In this document: piece after piece, positions 19,238 through 28,438 of the stretch
How positions within the stretch are numbered: position 1 is the stretch's first letter
Layout: each line of letters opens with the position of its first letter
Assembly: GCA_949287525.1 (NCBI GenBank)
Contig: CASEGL010000002.1
Location: forward strand, 62,001 to 126,000
Reading direction: 5' to 3'
Source: an uncultured Rikenellaceae bacterium
Lineage (GTDB): Bacteria > Bacteroidota > Bacteroidia > Bacteroidales > Rikenellaceae
Length of the DNA stretch: 64,000 nucleotides
Notes under the pieces: generated by a model
What the model was told of the DNA's origin: nothing
The model's input: the letters and a program-made list of their open reading frames with translations, nothing else
Databases searched by the model: none
Made by a program: the position numbers and the translations under genes

Positions 19238-20002
19238 ATGGGACAGAAAGTAAATCCGATAGCTAACCGCCTCGGCGTAATCCGTGGCTGGGAGTCCAAC
19301 TGGTTCGGAGGGAAAGACTTCTCGTCCAAGCTGGTAGAGGATACCAAAATCCGCAAATACCTGAATGCCCGTCTGGCTAAAGCAAGCATTTCGAAGATCA
19401 TCATCGAAAGAACGCTGAAGCTCGTAACGGTTACCATATCTACGGCTCGCCCCGGTATCATCATCGGCAAAGGCGGTCAGGAAGTGGACAAACTGAAAGA
19501 GGAGCTGAAGAAGCTGACCGGCAAGGAGGTTCAGATCAACATCTTCGAGGTAAAACGTCCCGAAGTGGATGCTGTGATCGTAGCCAACAACATCGCCCGC
19601 CAGCTCGAAGGCCGCGTTTCCTACCGTCGTGCCATCAAGACCGCCATCGCTTCGACGATGCGCATGGGTGCCGAGGGTATCAAGATTCAGATCGCCGGTC
19701 GTGTAGGCGGTGCCGAAATGGCTCGTAACGAAACGTATAAAGAAGGTCGTGTGCCGTTGCATACCTTCCGTGCCGATGTGGATTACGCACTGGCAGAGGC
19801 ACTGACGAAAGTCGGTATCCTCGGTGTGAAAGTGTGGATCTGCACGGGCGAGGTGTATGGCAAACGTGATCTGTTCGAGATTGCCGGAGCCAACTCGTTC
19901 TCGGGTAACAACAGCGAAGGCAATCGTCGCGACGATCGCGGACCCCGTGGCAAACGCGACGGTAACAGAAGAAGGAGGGGAGGCGACCGTCAGGCACGAT
20001 AG
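19238..20002 (+). CDS. rpsC: 30S ribosomal protein S3
   Basis: 254 residues. KH domain with [14 protein letters not shown] near residue 78 and C-terminal domain with [20 protein letters not shown]. The last ~35 residues are a low-complexity Arg/Gly/Asn tail ([20 protein letters not shown]) beyond the normal end. S3 lines the mRNA entry pore together with S4 and S5. Confidence 0.97.
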   Translation: MGQKVNPIANRLGVIRGWESNWFGGKDFSSKLVEDTKIRKYLNARLAKASISKIIIERTLKLVTVTISTARPGIIIGKGGQEVDKLKEELKKLTGKEVQINIFEVKRPEVDAVIVANNIARQLEGRVSYRRAIKTAIASTMRMGAEGIKIQIAGRVGGAEMARNETYKEGRVPLHTFRADVDYALAEALTKVGILGVKVWICTGEVYGKRDLFEIAGANSFSGNNSEGNRRDDRGPRGKRDGNRRRRGGDRQAR

Positions 20003-20013
20003 TCCGAGGCGCC

Positions 20014-20054
20014 GGAATCCCGATCGGTTGCCGTGAGGCCAACCGGCGGATTCC
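20014..20054 (+). promoter_or_regulatory. Hairpin in the rpsC-rplP spacer
   Basis: Two stacked stems GGAATCC/GGATTCC and CGGTTG/CAACCG, starting 12 bp after the rpsC stop. No U tract, so it is more likely a processing or pausing structure than a terminator. Confidence 0.4.
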
Positions 20055-20089
20055 CCCTGATTACATGAAAATTAAAAAAAGAGATAACC

Positions 20090-20518
20090 ATGTTACAGCC
20101 AAAAAAGACCAAATTCAGAAGGATGCAGAAGGGCCGCATGAAAGGTCTTGCCCAGAGAGGCAACCAGCTTGCGTTCGGCTCCTTCGGTATCAAGGCGCTC
20201 GACTCGACCTGGATCACCGGTCGTCAGATCGAGGCTGCCCGTCAGGCTATCGTACGTTACATGAAACGTGAAGGTCAGATCTGGATCAGGATATTCCCCG
20301 ACAAACCCATTACGAAGAAGCCGGCCGAGGTGCGTATGGGTAAAGGTAAAGGTTCGCCCGAAGGATTCGTGGCTCCCGTAACTCCGGGTCGTATCCTCAT
20401 CGAAGCAGAAGGTGTGCCGTTGGCAGTGGCTCAGGAAGCCCTCCGTCTCGGCGCCCAGAAACTTCCGATCGCTACCAAGTTCGTCGTAAGGCGTGATTAT
20501 ACGGAAACCAAAAACTAA
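20090..20518 (+). CDS. rplP: 50S ribosomal protein L16
   Basis: 142 residues; [39 protein letters not shown], the [21 protein letters not shown] loop and the end are canonical. It sits by the A site of the 50S. The M of the standard start MLQP is at 20090; an ATG at 20065 in another frame is not used. The gene lies 12 bp before rpmC. Confidence 0.97.
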   Translation: MLQPKKTKFRRMQKGRMKGLAQRGNQLAFGSFGIKALDSTWITGRQIEAARQAIVRYMKREGQIWIRIFPDKPITKKPAEVRMGKGKGSPEGFVAPVTPGRILIEAEGVPLAVAQEALRLGAQKLPIATKFVVRRDYTETKN

Positions 20519-20530
20519 AACAGATCGAGC

Positions 20531-20722
20531 ATGAAAACAGCAGAAATCAAAGAACTCTCTGTAGCAGACCTGCAGGAGCGTATCGAGGCTGAAAAGGCCA
20601 ATCTGAACAAGTTGAAGGTTACGCACGCAGTCTCGCAGATTGAGAATCCGCAGAATATCAAGAATGCCCGTCGCGACATCGCACGCATGATGACCATTCT
20701 GCACGAAAAGATGGACAAATAA
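20531..20722 (+). CDS. rpmC: 50S ribosomal protein L29
   Basis: 63 residues, two-helix hairpin protein near the tunnel exit. [19 protein letters not shown] and [18 protein letters not shown] match the family; length is normal. It lies 13 bp before rpsQ. Confidence 0.95.
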   Translation: MKTAEIKELSVADLQERIEAEKANLNKLKVTHAVSQIENPQNIKNARRDIARMMTILHEKMDK

Positions 20723-20735
20723 TTACCGCACTACT

Positions 20736-20990
20736 ATGGAAAGAAATCTCAGAAAGGAAAGAATCGGGGTAGTTGTCAGCAACAAAATGGACAAATCCAT
20801 TGTGGTGGCAGTAAAGAGAAAGGTGAAACACCCGATCTACGGTAAGTTCGTGAACAAGACGACCAAGTTCACCGCTCAGGACGATACCAATACGTGCAAC
20901 GAGGGCGATACCGTACGCATCATGGAGACCCGTCCGTTGAGCAAAACGAAACGTTGGAGATTGGTAGAAATTATTGAAAGAGCTAAATAG
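20736..20990 (+). CDS. rpsQ: 30S ribosomal protein S17
   Basis: 84 residues: [37 protein letters not shown] and the C-terminal [16 protein letters not shown]-fold primary 16S rRNA binder. Two bases separate it from rplN. Confidence 0.96.
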   Translation: MERNLRKERIGVVVSNKMDKSIVVAVKRKVKHPIYGKFVNKTTKFTAQDDTNTCNEGDTVRIMETRPLSKTKRWRLVEIIERAK

Positions 20991-20992
20991 TC

Positions 20993-21358
20993 ATGATACA
21001 ACAGGAAAGCAGATTGACAGTAGCCGACAACAGCGGTGCCAAAGAGGTCCTTTGCATCCGTGTGTTGGGCGGAACGCGCAAGCGTTACGCTACGATCGGC
21101 GATAAGATTGTGGTGAGCGTCAAGAGTGCCTCTCCGTCGGGAGATATCAAGAAGGGCACGGTATCTAAGGCGGTCGTTGTCCGCACCAAAAAGGAGATCA
21201 GACGCGCAAACGGCTCTTACATTCGTTTCGATGACAACGCCGTGGTACTTCTGAACAACCAGGGTGAAATGAGAGGAACCCGTATCTTCGGTCCGGTAGC
21301 CCGCGAGTTGCGCGACCAGTACATGAAGATCATCTCTCTGGCACCTGAAGTATTGTAA
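20993..21358 (+). CDS. rplN: 50S ribosomal protein L14
   Basis: 121 residues, canonical [21 protein letters not shown] start, [16 protein letters not shown] and [13 protein letters not shown]. Contributes to an inter-subunit bridge and is the docking site of the silencing factor RsfS in other bacteria. Confidence 0.97.
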   Translation: MIQQESRLTVADNSGAKEVLCIRVLGGTRKRYATIGDKIVVSVKSASPSGDIKKGTVSKAVVVRTKKEIRRANGSYIRFDDNAVVLLNNQGEMRGTRIFGPVARELRDQYMKIISLAPEVL

Positions 21359-21375
21359 ACCGATTATCATTACGT

Positions 21376-21421
21376 CTTCGTCGAACGCGATCCTCCCTGC
21401 GGACGGTTGCGGGAGGCGAAG
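21376..21421 (+). promoter_or_regulatory. Hairpin in the rplN-rplX spacer
   Basis: Outer stem CTTCG/CGAAG and inner stem CCTCCC/GGGAGG, ending 20 bp before the rplX start. No U tract. Confidence 0.4.
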
Positions 21422-21441
21422 GCCCGAAACAAACAGGAAAA

Positions 21442-21771
21442 ATGTCAGCAAAGTTACATATCAAGAAAGGGGATACCGTGTATGTCATTGCCGGTGAAAG
21501 CAAGAGCAAGGATAAAACGGGCCGTGTACTTGAGGTGGACGTGAAGAACCAGCGCGCTATCGTAGAAGGTTTCAACATCGTCAAGAAGCACACCAAACCC
21601 AGCTCTGCGCATCCCAACGGTGGTATCATCGAGCAGGAGGCTCCGATCCACATATCCAACCTGATGTTGGCTGACCCGAAAACGGGCAAACCTACCCGTA
21701 TCGGTCGTCGCGCGGGTGAGAATGGCAAATTAGTTCGTTACGCTAAAAAATCTGGGGAGGAAATCAAATAA
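21442..21771 (+). CDS. rplX: 50S ribosomal protein L24
   Basis: 109 residues; KOW-type N-terminus [19 protein letters not shown] and then [14 protein letters not shown], with the [19 protein letters not shown] segment. Assembly initiator of the 50S. Its stop overlaps the rplE start (TAATGG), indicating translational coupling. Confidence 0.96.
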   Translation: MSAKLHIKKGDTVYVIAGESKSKDKTGRVLEVDVKNQRAIVEGFNIVKKHTKPSSAHPNGGIIEQEAPIHISNLMLADPKTGKPTRIGRRAGENGKLVRYAKKSGEEIK

Positions 21772-22331
21772 TGGCTGATTACACACCTACACTCAAGACC
21801 AACTATCGGGAGCAGATCGTACCTGCCCTGATGAAGGAGTTCGGCTACAAGAGCATCATGCAGGTTCCGAAGCTCCAGAAGATCGTGATCAACCAGGGTA
21901 TGGGTCAGGCTGTCGCCGACAAGAAGCTGATCGACGTTGCCATGGAGGAACTTACCCAGATCACCGGCCAGAAAGCAGTTGCCACCCGTTCGCGGAAGGA
22001 TATCTCGAACTTCAAACTGCGTAAGGGCATGCCGATCGGCGTTATGGTAACGCTGCGCGCCGACAAGATGTACGAGTTCCTCGAGCGTCTGATCGCTGTT
22101 GCCCTGCCGCGTATCCGCGACTTCAAGGGTATCAACGAGAAATTCGACGGCAAAGGCAACTATACGCTCGGCATCGCAGAGCAGATCATCTTCCCGGAGA
22201 TCGACATCGACAAGATCACCAAGCTCTTCGGTATGGAGATCACGTTCGTGACCAGCGCGAAGACCGACGAGGAGGCTTACGCCCTGCTCCGCGAGTTCGG
22301 CCTTCCGTTCAAAAACGCAAAAAAGAACTAA
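21771..22331 (+). CDS. rplE: 50S ribosomal protein L5
   Basis: 186 residues. Binds 5S rRNA and contacts the P-site t[42 protein letters not shown] and the [19 protein letters not shown] end are canonical. Coupled to rplX by the overlapping TAATG. Confidence 0.97.
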   Translation: MADYTPTLKTNYREQIVPALMKEFGYKSIMQVPKLQKIVINQGMGQAVADKKLIDVAMEELTQITGQKAVATRSRKDISNFKLRKGMPIGVMVTLRADKMYEFLERLIAVALPRIRDFKGINEKFDGKGNYTLGIAEQIIFPEIDIDKITKLFGMEITFVTSAKTDEEAYALLREFGLPFKNAKKN

Positions 22332-22343
22332 CGAATCAAATGG

Positions 22344-22383
22344 GTCCCTGTTCGCGTCCCTTGTGGACGGCGGACAGGGGGAC
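22344..22383 (+). promoter_or_regulatory. Hairpin in the rplE-rpsN spacer
   Basis: GTCCCTGT pairs with ACAGGGGGAC and an inner GTCC/GGAC closes a CTTGT loop, ending 23 bp before the rpsN start. No U tract. Confidence 0.4.
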
Positions 22384-22406
22384 ACATTAAAAGAAGCAAA
22401 TTCGAT

Positions 22407-22676
22407 ATGGCAAAAGAATCGATGAAAGCCCGCGAGGTTAAGCGTCTTAAACTCGTGAACAGATATGCTGAGAAACGTGCTGCGCTGAAGGCTGCCGGCG
22501 ATCAGGAGGGTCTGAGCAAACTGCCCCGCAACTCCAACCCGATCCGTCTGCACAACCGTTGCATGCTGACCGGTCGTCCGAAAGGTTACATGCGCCAGTT
22601 CGGTATCAGCCGTATTCAGTTCCGCGAGATGGCATCCAAAGGCCTTATCCCCGGAGTTAAGAAGGCGTCCTGGTAG
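22407..22676 (+). CDS. rpsN: 30S ribosomal protein S14
   Basis: 89 residues, the zinc-free long form (no CxxC pairs; a single Cys in [16 protein letters not shown]). [17 protein letters not shown] and the end [11 protein letters not shown] are canonical. It is the last gene of the first transcription block: an intrinsic terminator follows at 22748. Confidence 0.96.
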   Translation: MAKESMKAREVKRLKLVNRYAEKRAALKAAGDQEGLSKLPRNSNPIRLHNRCMLTGRPKGYMRQFGISRIQFREMASKGLIPGVKKASW

Positions 22677-22747
22677 TCACGACGGAGAACCGTCCGCCTT
22701 TCGGATCCATCGGCACATGCCGGCGGTCGAACCGAAACAGGAACGGA

Positions 22748-22783
22748 AAAAAAGCGAAATGTGCCTGTATATTTCGCTTTTTT
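22748..22783 (+). terminator. Intrinsic terminator inside the ribosomal cluster
   Basis: A perfect 13-bp stem AAAAAAGCGAAAT / ATTTCGCTTTTTT with a 10-nt loop, ending in six T, 72 bp after the rpsN stop. It would end transcription from the S10 side; its A-rich left arm could also work on the minus strand, but no minus-strand gene is near. Confidence 0.75.
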
Positions 22784-22817
22784 AGGCTCCGCATGAATGA
22801 ATTACGCCGAAAAAGTG

Positions 22818-22825
22818 TACTTTTG
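22818..22825 (+). promoter_or_regulatory. -7 element of the rpsH transcription unit
   Basis: TACTTTTG, a perfect TAnnTTTG, 35 bp past the terminator; no TTTG 19-20 bp upstream. It would give a leader of about 190 nt before rpsH. Confidence 0.6.
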
Positions 22826-22845
22826 TGCGGTCTTTTGTGGACAAA

Positions 22846-22981
22846 CGGATCTATTCCGGACGCATTCGAGCCGTCCGGAATAGCCGTAAGATCCACAGAG
22901 CAAATGAAATAGGGGACTTGTACCTATCTGCAGTACGGCGGGAGGAACGCTCCGCTTGTGCTGTTTCGGCAGTAAGGGTAC
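22846..22981 (+). promoter_or_regulatory. Structured leader of rpsH (spc) transcription unit
   Basis: Two strong structures lie in the 347-bp spacer 22677-23023. I: CTATTCCGGAC (22851-22861) pairs perfectly with GTCCGGAATAG (22873-22883), inside an outer GGATC/GATCC stem. II: 22920-22981, GTACC/GGTAC, CTGC/GCAG, AGTAC/GTGCT and GCGG/CCGC nested in one long hairpin. This is what an autoregulated ribosomal leader looks like; S8 and L5-type feedback is known in other bacteria, but I cannot match it to a known leader family. Confidence 0.5.
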
Positions 22982-23023
22982 GAGTGCCTGAAATGTGTTT
23001 TAATTTTTAATTTCTAAATCATT

Positions 23024-23422
23024 ATGACAGATCCAATCGCGGATTTTCTGACAAGAATTAGAAACGCGGTGAAAGCCAACCACAAAGTGGTTGAAGCTCC
23101 CGGTTCAAAAATTAAGCAGGAGATCACCAAAATTCTGTACGATCAGGGCTATATCCTGGCGTACAAGTTCGGGGAGGACGAGCGCGGTCACGCAACCATC
23201 AAGATCGCTCTCAAATACAACCCGCAGACGAAAACGAATGCAATCAAAGGCCTTCAGCGCGTAAGCCGTCCGGGTCTCCGCCGCTATGCCGGCGCCAAGG
23301 AGATGCCGAAGGTGCAGAATGGTCTCGGAATCGCTATCGTATCGACTCCGAAAGGTATCATGACCGACAAACGCGCTCGTCAGGAGAACGTAGGCGGTGA
23401 AGTTTTGTGTTTCATCTACTAA
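23024..23422 (+). CDS. rpsH: 30S ribosomal protein S8
   Basis: 132 residues: MTDPIADFLTRIRNAVKANH at the start and STPKGIMTDKRARQENVGGEVLCFIY at the end (shown here in part) are canonical. Binds the central domain of 16S rRNA and in E. coli represses the spc operon. First gene after the internal terminator and promoter. Confidence 0.97.
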   Translation: MTDPIADFLTRIRNAVKANHKVVEAPGSKIKQEITKILYDQGYILAYKFGEDERGHATIKIALKYNPQTKTNAIKGLQRVSRPGLRRYAGAKEMPKVQNGLGIAIVSTPKGIMTDKRARQENVGGEVLCFIY

Positions 23423-23510
23423 CGAGAGGCTGAGGAACAACTCCGGTCGGCTTGGAGCCTGATCGGAAGTGTTTTTGAGCGTTTCGGAATTTAATCAAAC
23501 GATAAGAACA

Positions 23511-24068
23511 ATGTCAAGAATTGGAAGATTGCCTGTAAACCTGCCCGCAGGAGTTACCGTAACGGTCTCCGACAAGAACGTGGTAAGCGTGAAAGGACCT
23601 CTGGGTGAACTGAGCCAGAAAGTAGATCCGGACATCAAGGTCACCGTGGAGGGAAACGTATTGACAGTAACACGTCCTACGGATCAGCCGCGCCACCGTT
23701 CCCTGCACGGGCTTTACCGCGCCCTCATTCAGAATATGGTAACGGGCGTATCGAAAGGCTATGAGATCAAACAGGAACTGATCGGTGTCGGTTACAAAGC
23801 CGAAGTCAAAGGTCAGATCATCGAGTTCTCGCTCGGTTTTTCGCACGATATTCATTTCATGTTGCCGCCGGAGATCAAGGCCGACGTCGTTCAGGAGAAG
23901 AAGAACGCGCCGATCCTTACCTTGAAGAGCTGCGACAAACAGCTCATCGGCCAGGTGGCTGCCAAGATACGTTCACTCCGCAAGCCCGAACCGTACAAGG
24001 GTAAAGGTATCCGCTTCGTAGGAGAAGAGCTCCGTCGCAAGGCAGGTAAGAGTGCAAATGCAAAATAG
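23511..24068 (+). CDS. rplF: 50S ribosomal protein L6
   Basis: 185 residues from ATG 23511 (MSRIGRLPVNLPAGV), the family start; 14 further upstream codons are open but not conserved. VGVGYKAEVKGQIIEFSLGFSH-type duplicated fold and RKPEPYKGKGIRFVGEELRRK end. Located near the sarcin-ricin loop. Confidence 0.97.
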   Translation: MSRIGRLPVNLPAGVTVTVSDKNVVSVKGPLGELSQKVDPDIKVTVEGNVLTVTRPTDQPRHRSLHGLYRALIQNMVTGVSKGYEIKQELIGVGYKAEVKGQIIEFSLGFSHDIHFMLPPEIKADVVQEKKNAPILTLKSCDKQLIGQVAAKIRSLRKPEPYKGKGIRFVGEELRRKAGKSANAK

Positions 24069-24083
24069 TAAAAACGTAAGGCT

Positions 24084-24446
24084 ATGTCAATGAATAAGAT
24101 AGAAAGACGCAACAGGATCAAGATGCGTATCCGCAAGAAAGTGAGCGGAACGGCTGAGAGACCTCGTATGACCGTGTTCAGAAGTAACAAGCAGATCTAT
24201 GTGCAGTTCATCGACGACCTGCGTGGCGTTACTCTGGCTTCGGCTTCTTCCCTCGACAAAGAGGTTGCCGAGCAGGTAAAGGGCGTGAACAAATGCCAGG
24301 AGGCTGCCATCGTGGGCAAGCTCGCTGCCGAGCGTGCTGCTGCGAAGGGCATCACGACGGTTTCGTTCGACCGTAACGGTTACCTTTACCACGGACGTGT
24401 TAAACAGTTGGCCGATGCCGCAAGGGAAGGCGGACTTAAATTTTAA
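24084..24446 (+). CDS. rplR: 50S ribosomal protein L18
   Basis: 120 residues. [20 protein letters not shown] and [24 protein letters not shown] are canonical; binds 5S rRNA with L5. Six bases before rpsE. Confidence 0.97.
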   Translation: MSMNKIERRNRIKMRIRKKVSGTAERPRMTVFRSNKQIYVQFIDDLRGVTLASASSLDKEVAEQVKGVNKCQEAAIVGKLAAERAAAKGITTVSFDRNGYLYHGRVKQLADAAREGGLKF

Positions 24447-24452
24447 GCGATT

Positions 24453-24971
24453 ATGTCAAATACCAACATAAAGAAAGTAAGAACGAGCGACCTCGAGCTG
24501 AAAGACAGACTCGTAAGCGTACAGCGCGTTACCAAGGTAACGAAAGGTGGTCGTACATTCAGCTTTGCGGCAATCGTCGTGGTAGGTAACGAGAACGGTA
24601 TCGTAGGTTTCGGTCTGGGCAAAGCCAGCGAGGTAACCGCTGCCATCGCCAAGGGCGTGGAGGATGCCAAGAAGAATCTCGTGAAGATCCCGGTAATCAA
24701 CGGAACGATTCCGCACTATCAGGAGTTCCGTTATGACGGCTCGAAAGTCGTGATCCGTCCGGCAGCTCCCGGTACCGGTGTGATCGCCGGTGGTGCAATG
24801 CGTGCCGTATTCGAGAGCGTGGGCATCAAGAACATTCTGGCGAAGAGCAAGGGTTCGTCGAACCCCCACAACCTCGTGAAGGCGACGATCGGCGCACTGA
24901 CCGAACTGCGCGATGCACATACGGTCGCTCAGGCCCGCGGTATCTCCCTGAACAAAGTGTTTAACGGTTAA
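24453..24971 (+). CDS. rpsE: 30S ribosomal protein S5
   Basis: 172 residues. [19 protein letters not shown] (double-stranded RNA-binding domain loop), [14 protein letters not shown] and the helical end [13 protein letters not shown]. Fidelity protein next to S4 and S12. Fifteen bases before rpmD. Confidence 0.97.
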   Translation: MSNTNIKKVRTSDLELKDRLVSVQRVTKVTKGGRTFSFAAIVVVGNENGIVGFGLGKASEVTAAIAKGVEDAKKNLVKIPVINGTIPHYQEFRYDGSKVVIRPAAPGTGVIAGGAMRAVFESVGIKNILAKSKGSSNPHNLVKATIGALTELRDAHTVAQARGISLNKVFNG

Positions 24972-24986
24972 TAAGGGAACAGCGTT

Positions 24987-25169
24987 ATGGCAAAATTGAA
25001 AATCACCCAGGTACGCAGCCGTATCGGCGCTACCGCCCGTCAGAAAAAGAACCTCGACGCGCTCGGCCTTCGCAAAATGCACCAGACCGTAGAACACGAG
25101 GATTCGGCGATCATCTTGGGCATGATCGAGAAGGTGAAACACCTCGTTAAGGTGGAAGCCGAAAAATAG
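24987..25169 (+). CDS. rpmD: 50S ribosomal protein L30
   Basis: 60 residues, AKLKITQVRSRIGATARQKK and LDALGLRKMHQTVEHEDS. Normal length for the small bacterial protein. A 126-bp spacer with hairpins precedes rplO. Confidence 0.95.
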   Translation: MAKLKITQVRSRIGATARQKKNLDALGLRKMHQTVEHEDSAIILGMIEKVKHLVKVEAEK

Positions 25170-25180
25170 TATCGGAAAGT

Positions 25181-25211
25181 TCCTGTCGAGCGGGTTTCCC
25201 GTCAGGCAGGA
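25181..25211 (+). promoter_or_regulatory. Hairpin in the rpmD-rplO spacer
   Basis: TCCTG/CAGGA outer and CGGG/CCCG inner stems; a second small CGGCC-ATC-GGCCG hairpin follows near 25236-25248. No U tract; role unknown. Confidence 0.35.
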
Positions 25212-25295
25212 GCGCTCCGCATCCGGAAGGACGGTCGGCCATCGGCCGTGTGACGGATACAAACAACAGTTTGTAAATTAAACATTGAGATAATC

Positions 25296-25742
25296 ATGAA
25301 TCTGAACAATCTTAAACCCGTAGCAGGCTCGACGCATCACGAGAAGCGTATCGGCCGCGGTCAGGGTTCCGGTTACGGCGGCACGTCTACGCGTGGTCAC
25401 AAAGGAGCTCAGTCGCGTTCGGGCTACTCCCGCAAGCTGGGCTTCGAGGGCGGTCAGATGCCTTTGCAGAGGCGTTTGCCGAAGTACGGTTTCACCAACC
25501 TGAAAAGGGTGGAATACAAACCGATCAACCTGAGCGTAATCGACGCGCTGGCTACGCAGGGCAACCTGTCCGAGGTGAATGTAGAAACCCTGATCGAAGC
25601 CGGATTCGTTTCCAAGAACGACCGCGTGAAAGTACTCGGCAACGGTACGCTCTCGAAAGCGGTTACCGTAACGGCTCATGCATTCAGCAAGAGCGCTGCG
25701 GCTGCCATCGAAGCGAAAGCAGGCACTGTTGTAAAACTCTAA
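25296..25742 (+). CDS. rplO: 50S ribosomal protein L15
   Basis: 148 residues. NLNNLKPVAGSTHHEKRIGRG, GHKGAQSRSGYSRKLGFEGGQ and PLQRRLPKYGF are canonical. Late 50S assembly protein, 13 bp before secY. Confidence 0.97.
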   Translation: MNLNNLKPVAGSTHHEKRIGRGQGSGYGGTSTRGHKGAQSRSGYSRKLGFEGGQMPLQRRLPKYGFTNLKRVEYKPINLSVIDALATQGNLSEVNVETLIEAGFVSKNDRVKVLGNGTLSKAVTVTAHAFSKSAAAAIEAKAGTVVKL

Positions 25743-25755
25743 TATTTCGACAGCC

Positions 25756-27069
25756 GTGAAGAAACTTATCCAAACATTCCAGAACATATTTAAGATAGAG
25801 GAGCTGAAAAAACGTATTCTCTATACGCTCGGCCTTCTTCTTATATATCGGTTCGGAAGTTTTGTGGTGATTCCCGGTATCGATCCCAATGCGTTGTCTT
25901 CGCTTGCAGACCAAGTATCCGGTACCGGATTGCTTGGTCTTCTGGATATTTTTTCCGGAGGCGCATTCGCTAACGCTTCGATCTTCGCGTTGGGTGTGAT
26001 GCCTTACATCTCGGCCTCGATTATCATGCAGCTGGTAGGTATGGTGATTCCCTACTTCCAGCGCATGCAGCGCGAGGGCGAGAGCGGTCGTCGCAAAATG
26101 AACCAATGGACGAGGTACCTGACCATCATCGTGCTGTTGCTGCAGGGATCGGCCTATATCGCCAACCTCTACCACAAGCTTCCGGGCGAGGCTTTCGTAT
26201 TGGGTCCTGACAACTTCCTGTTCAAGGTCAGCACCATCGTGGTACTTACCGCCGGCACCATGTTCGTGATGTGGCTCGGCGAGAAGATAACGGACAAGGG
26301 TCTCGGTAACGGCGTTTCGCTCATCATCATGGTGGGTATCGTGGCTCGCCTTCCTCAGGCATTGCTGGTCGAGTTCAACATGCGTTGGGCCGATTCGGTC
26401 GGAGGTATGGTGATGCTGGTTGTCGAAATCGTTCTGCTTTACCTCGTTTTCATGGCCACGATCTCCGTGTTGCAGGCCGTGAGAAGAGTGCCGGTGCAGT
26501 ATGCGAAACGTATTGTCGGTAACAAACAGTACGGCGGCGTACGTCAGTACATCCCGCTGAAACTGAATGCCGCCAACGTGATGCCTATCATCTTCGCGCA
26601 GGCCATCATGTTCATCCCGATGCTGTTCGGAGGCAAGGTTGGCGCCGCGATGGCCAACTATACCGGTTTTTGGTACAATCTCGTATTTGCAATATTGGTG
26701 ATCCTGTTTACCTATTTCTATACGGCGATCATCGTGAACCCCAACATGATGGCGGACGAGCTGAAACGCAACGGCGGCTTCATTCCCGGCGTAAAACCGG
26801 GCAAGGAGACGTCGCGTTATCTCGACACGATCATGACGCGAATCACCCTTCCGGGTTCCATCTTCCTCGCACTGGTGGCCATTCTGCCGGCCTTTGCGTC
26901 GAAGCTGGGCATCAGCACGCAGTTCTCGCTCTTCTTCGGCGGAACGTCGCTGCTGATCTTGATCGGTGTGATTCTCGACACTCTCAAGCAGATTGAAAGT
27001 TACTTGTTGCTCCGTCACTACGACGGTCTGATGAAGACCGGCCGTATCAAGGGTCGCAGCGGCATGTAA
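25756..27069 (+). CDS. secY: Protein translocase subunit SecY
   Basis: 437 residues with ten membrane helices; IYRFGSFVVIPGIDP, FSGGAFANASIFALGVMPYISASIIMQL (plug and TM2b region), YFQRMQREGESGRRKMNQWTRY and the cytoplasmic GVKPGKETSRYLDTIMTRITLPG loop (each here in part) identify SecY. It forms the protein-conducting channel with SecE/SecG. It starts with GTG at 25756 after only 13 bp; no better ATG exists. Confidence 0.97.
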   Translation: MKKLIQTFQNIFKIEELKKRILYTLGLLLIYRFGSFVVIPGIDPNALSSLADQVSGTGLLGLLDIFSGGAFANASIFALGVMPYISASIIMQLVGMVIPYFQRMQREGESGRRKMNQWTRYLTIIVLLLQGSAYIANLYHKLPGEAFVLGPDNFLFKVSTIVVLTAGTMFVMWLGEKITDKGLGNGVSLIIMVGIVARLPQALLVEFNMRWADSVGGMVMLVVEIVLLYLVFMATISVLQAVRRVPVQYAKRIVGNKQYGGVRQYIPLKLNAANVMPIIFAQAIMFIPMLFGGKVGAAMANYTGFWYNLVFAILVILFTYFYTAIIVNPNMMADELKRNGGFIPGVKPGKETSRYLDTIMTRITLPGSIFLALVAILPAFASKLGISTQFSLFFGGTSLLILIGVILDTLKQIESYLLLRHYDGLMKTGRIKGRSGM

Positions 27070-27104
27070 TGATGCGTAACTGCTTTTATGAGTTTTGAAA
27101 TCGT

Positions 27105-27875
27105 ATGGTAACGATTAAGACAGAGGAAGAAATCGAACTGCTGCGTGAGAACAATCTGCTCGTCAGCGCAACATTGGCCGAAGTGGGCAAGCATATCGCC
27201 CCGGGCGTCACGACGCTCGAACTCGACGCCATTGCCGAAGAGTTCATCCGTTCTCACGGAGCAGTTCCCGGCTTCCTCGGGTACGGAGGTTTCCCCAATA
27301 CCCTGTGCATCTCGGTGAACGAACAGATTGTACACGGTATTCCCTCCTCCTATGCCCTGAAAGAGGGCGACATCGTTTCGGTGGATTGTGGCACGGTTAT
27401 GAAGGGGTTCTATGGCGATTCGGCCTATACCTTTGCGGTAGGCAACGTCGATCCGCAGGTAGCCAAGCTCCTGCAAGTAACCAAGGAAGCTCTTTATAAA
27501 GGTGTCGCACAGGCGAAAGCGGGCAACCGCGTCGGCGATATCGCCGCGGCTGTGCAAGGACATGCCGAAGCGAACGGCTTTTCGGTCGTACGGGAACTCG
27601 TGGGACACGGCCTTGGCCGGGACATGCACGAGGATCCGGAGGTACCCAACTACGGGATGCGCGGTAGGGGACCGCTTTTGAAGGAAGGCATGGTGATCTG
27701 CATCGAACCCATGATCAACCTGGGTCGCAAGCATGTGGTGTTTGAAGAAGACGGCTGGACGGTGCGTACCGCCGACCGCAAACCTTCGGCTCACTTTGAA
27801 TTTGCAGTGGCCATCCGCAAAGGCGGCGCAGACGTACTGACGGATTTCGGAATCATCGAAAAAGCGATTTCATAG
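27105..27875 (+). CDS. map: Type I methionine aminopeptidase
   Basis: 256 residues. Removes the N-terminal methionine of new proteins. Metal ligands of the pita-bread fold are seen in VSVDCG and GDSAYTF (Asp, Asp), GHGLGRDMHEDP (His), ICIEPM (Glu) and FEFAVAI (Glu); HGIPSSYALKEGD carries the substrate-binding His. No N-terminal zinc extension, i.e. the short type Ia. Between secY and infA, as in many Bacteroidota. Confidence 0.97.
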   Translation: MVTIKTEEEIELLRENNLLVSATLAEVGKHIAPGVTTLELDAIAEEFIRSHGAVPGFLGYGGFPNTLCISVNEQIVHGIPSSYALKEGDIVSVDCGTVMKGFYGDSAYTFAVGNVDPQVAKLLQVTKEALYKGVAQAKAGNRVGDIAAAVQGHAEANGFSVVRELVGHGLGRDMHEDPEVPNYGMRGRGPLLKEGMVICIEPMINLGRKHVVFEEDGWTVRTADRKPSAHFEFAVAIRKGGADVLTDFGIIEKAIS

Positions 27876-27978
27876 TTACGGGTCGATCCGTGGCGGCAAC
27901 AATCGGCCGAATCGGAGTCCGATGCGGTCGGGCGGCCTCGGAAACGGGCCGAAACAATGGAAAAACTGAAAAACTCTT

Positions 27979-28197
27979 ATGGCAAAACAGGCAGCTATCG
28001 AAAAGGACGGTACGATTACCGAAGCGTTGTCCAACGCGATGTTCCGCGTGGAGCTCGACAACGGACATGTCATTACCGCCCATATATCGGGCAAGATGCG
28101 GATGCACTACATCAAGATCCTGCCCGGTGACAAGGTGAAAGTGGAAATGTCCCCCTACGATCTGACGAAGGGGCGGATCTCTTTCCGCTACAAATAG
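27979..28197 (+). CDS. infA: Translation initiation factor IF-1
   Basis: 72 residues, the invariant length of IF-1; [40 protein letters not shown] and [16 protein letters not shown]1-like OB fold that fills the A site during initiation. A 103-bp spacer precedes and another follows before rpmJ. Confidence 0.97.
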   Translation: MAKQAAIEKDGTITEALSNAMFRVELDNGHVITAHISGKMRMHYIKILPGDKVKVEMSPYDLTKGRISFRYK

Positions 28198-28300
28198 CAG
28201 GAGACGGCTCCGTCGGGCGTGATGCCGGAAGACCGTTGCGAAACGGTCGGCGACGGAAAGTTTCCCGATACATTTGGTAAATTTGAAAGATGTTTACAAG

Positions 28301-28417
28301 ATGAAAGTAAAAGCATCAATTAAGAAACGAAGCGAGGACTGCAAGATCGTTCGGCGTAAGGGCAAACTTTATGTGATCTGCAAAAAGACCCCGAAGTACA
28401 AAATGCGCCAAGGTTAA
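28301..28417 (+). CDS. rpmJ: 50S ribosomal protein L36
   Basis: 38 residues, read from ATG 28301 to TAA 28415-28417: [20 protein letters not shown] then [18 protein letters not shown]. The zinc-type C-x2-C...C...H pattern is incomplete (only Cys14 and Cys27 remain), so this is a zinc-independent or partially degraded ligand form. Position between infA and rpsM is the standard place of the gene. Confidence 0.95.
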   Translation: MKVKASIKKRSEDCKIVRRKGKLYVICKKTPKYKMRQG

Positions 28418-28438
28418 TTTAAATTAAAGGAAAGATTT

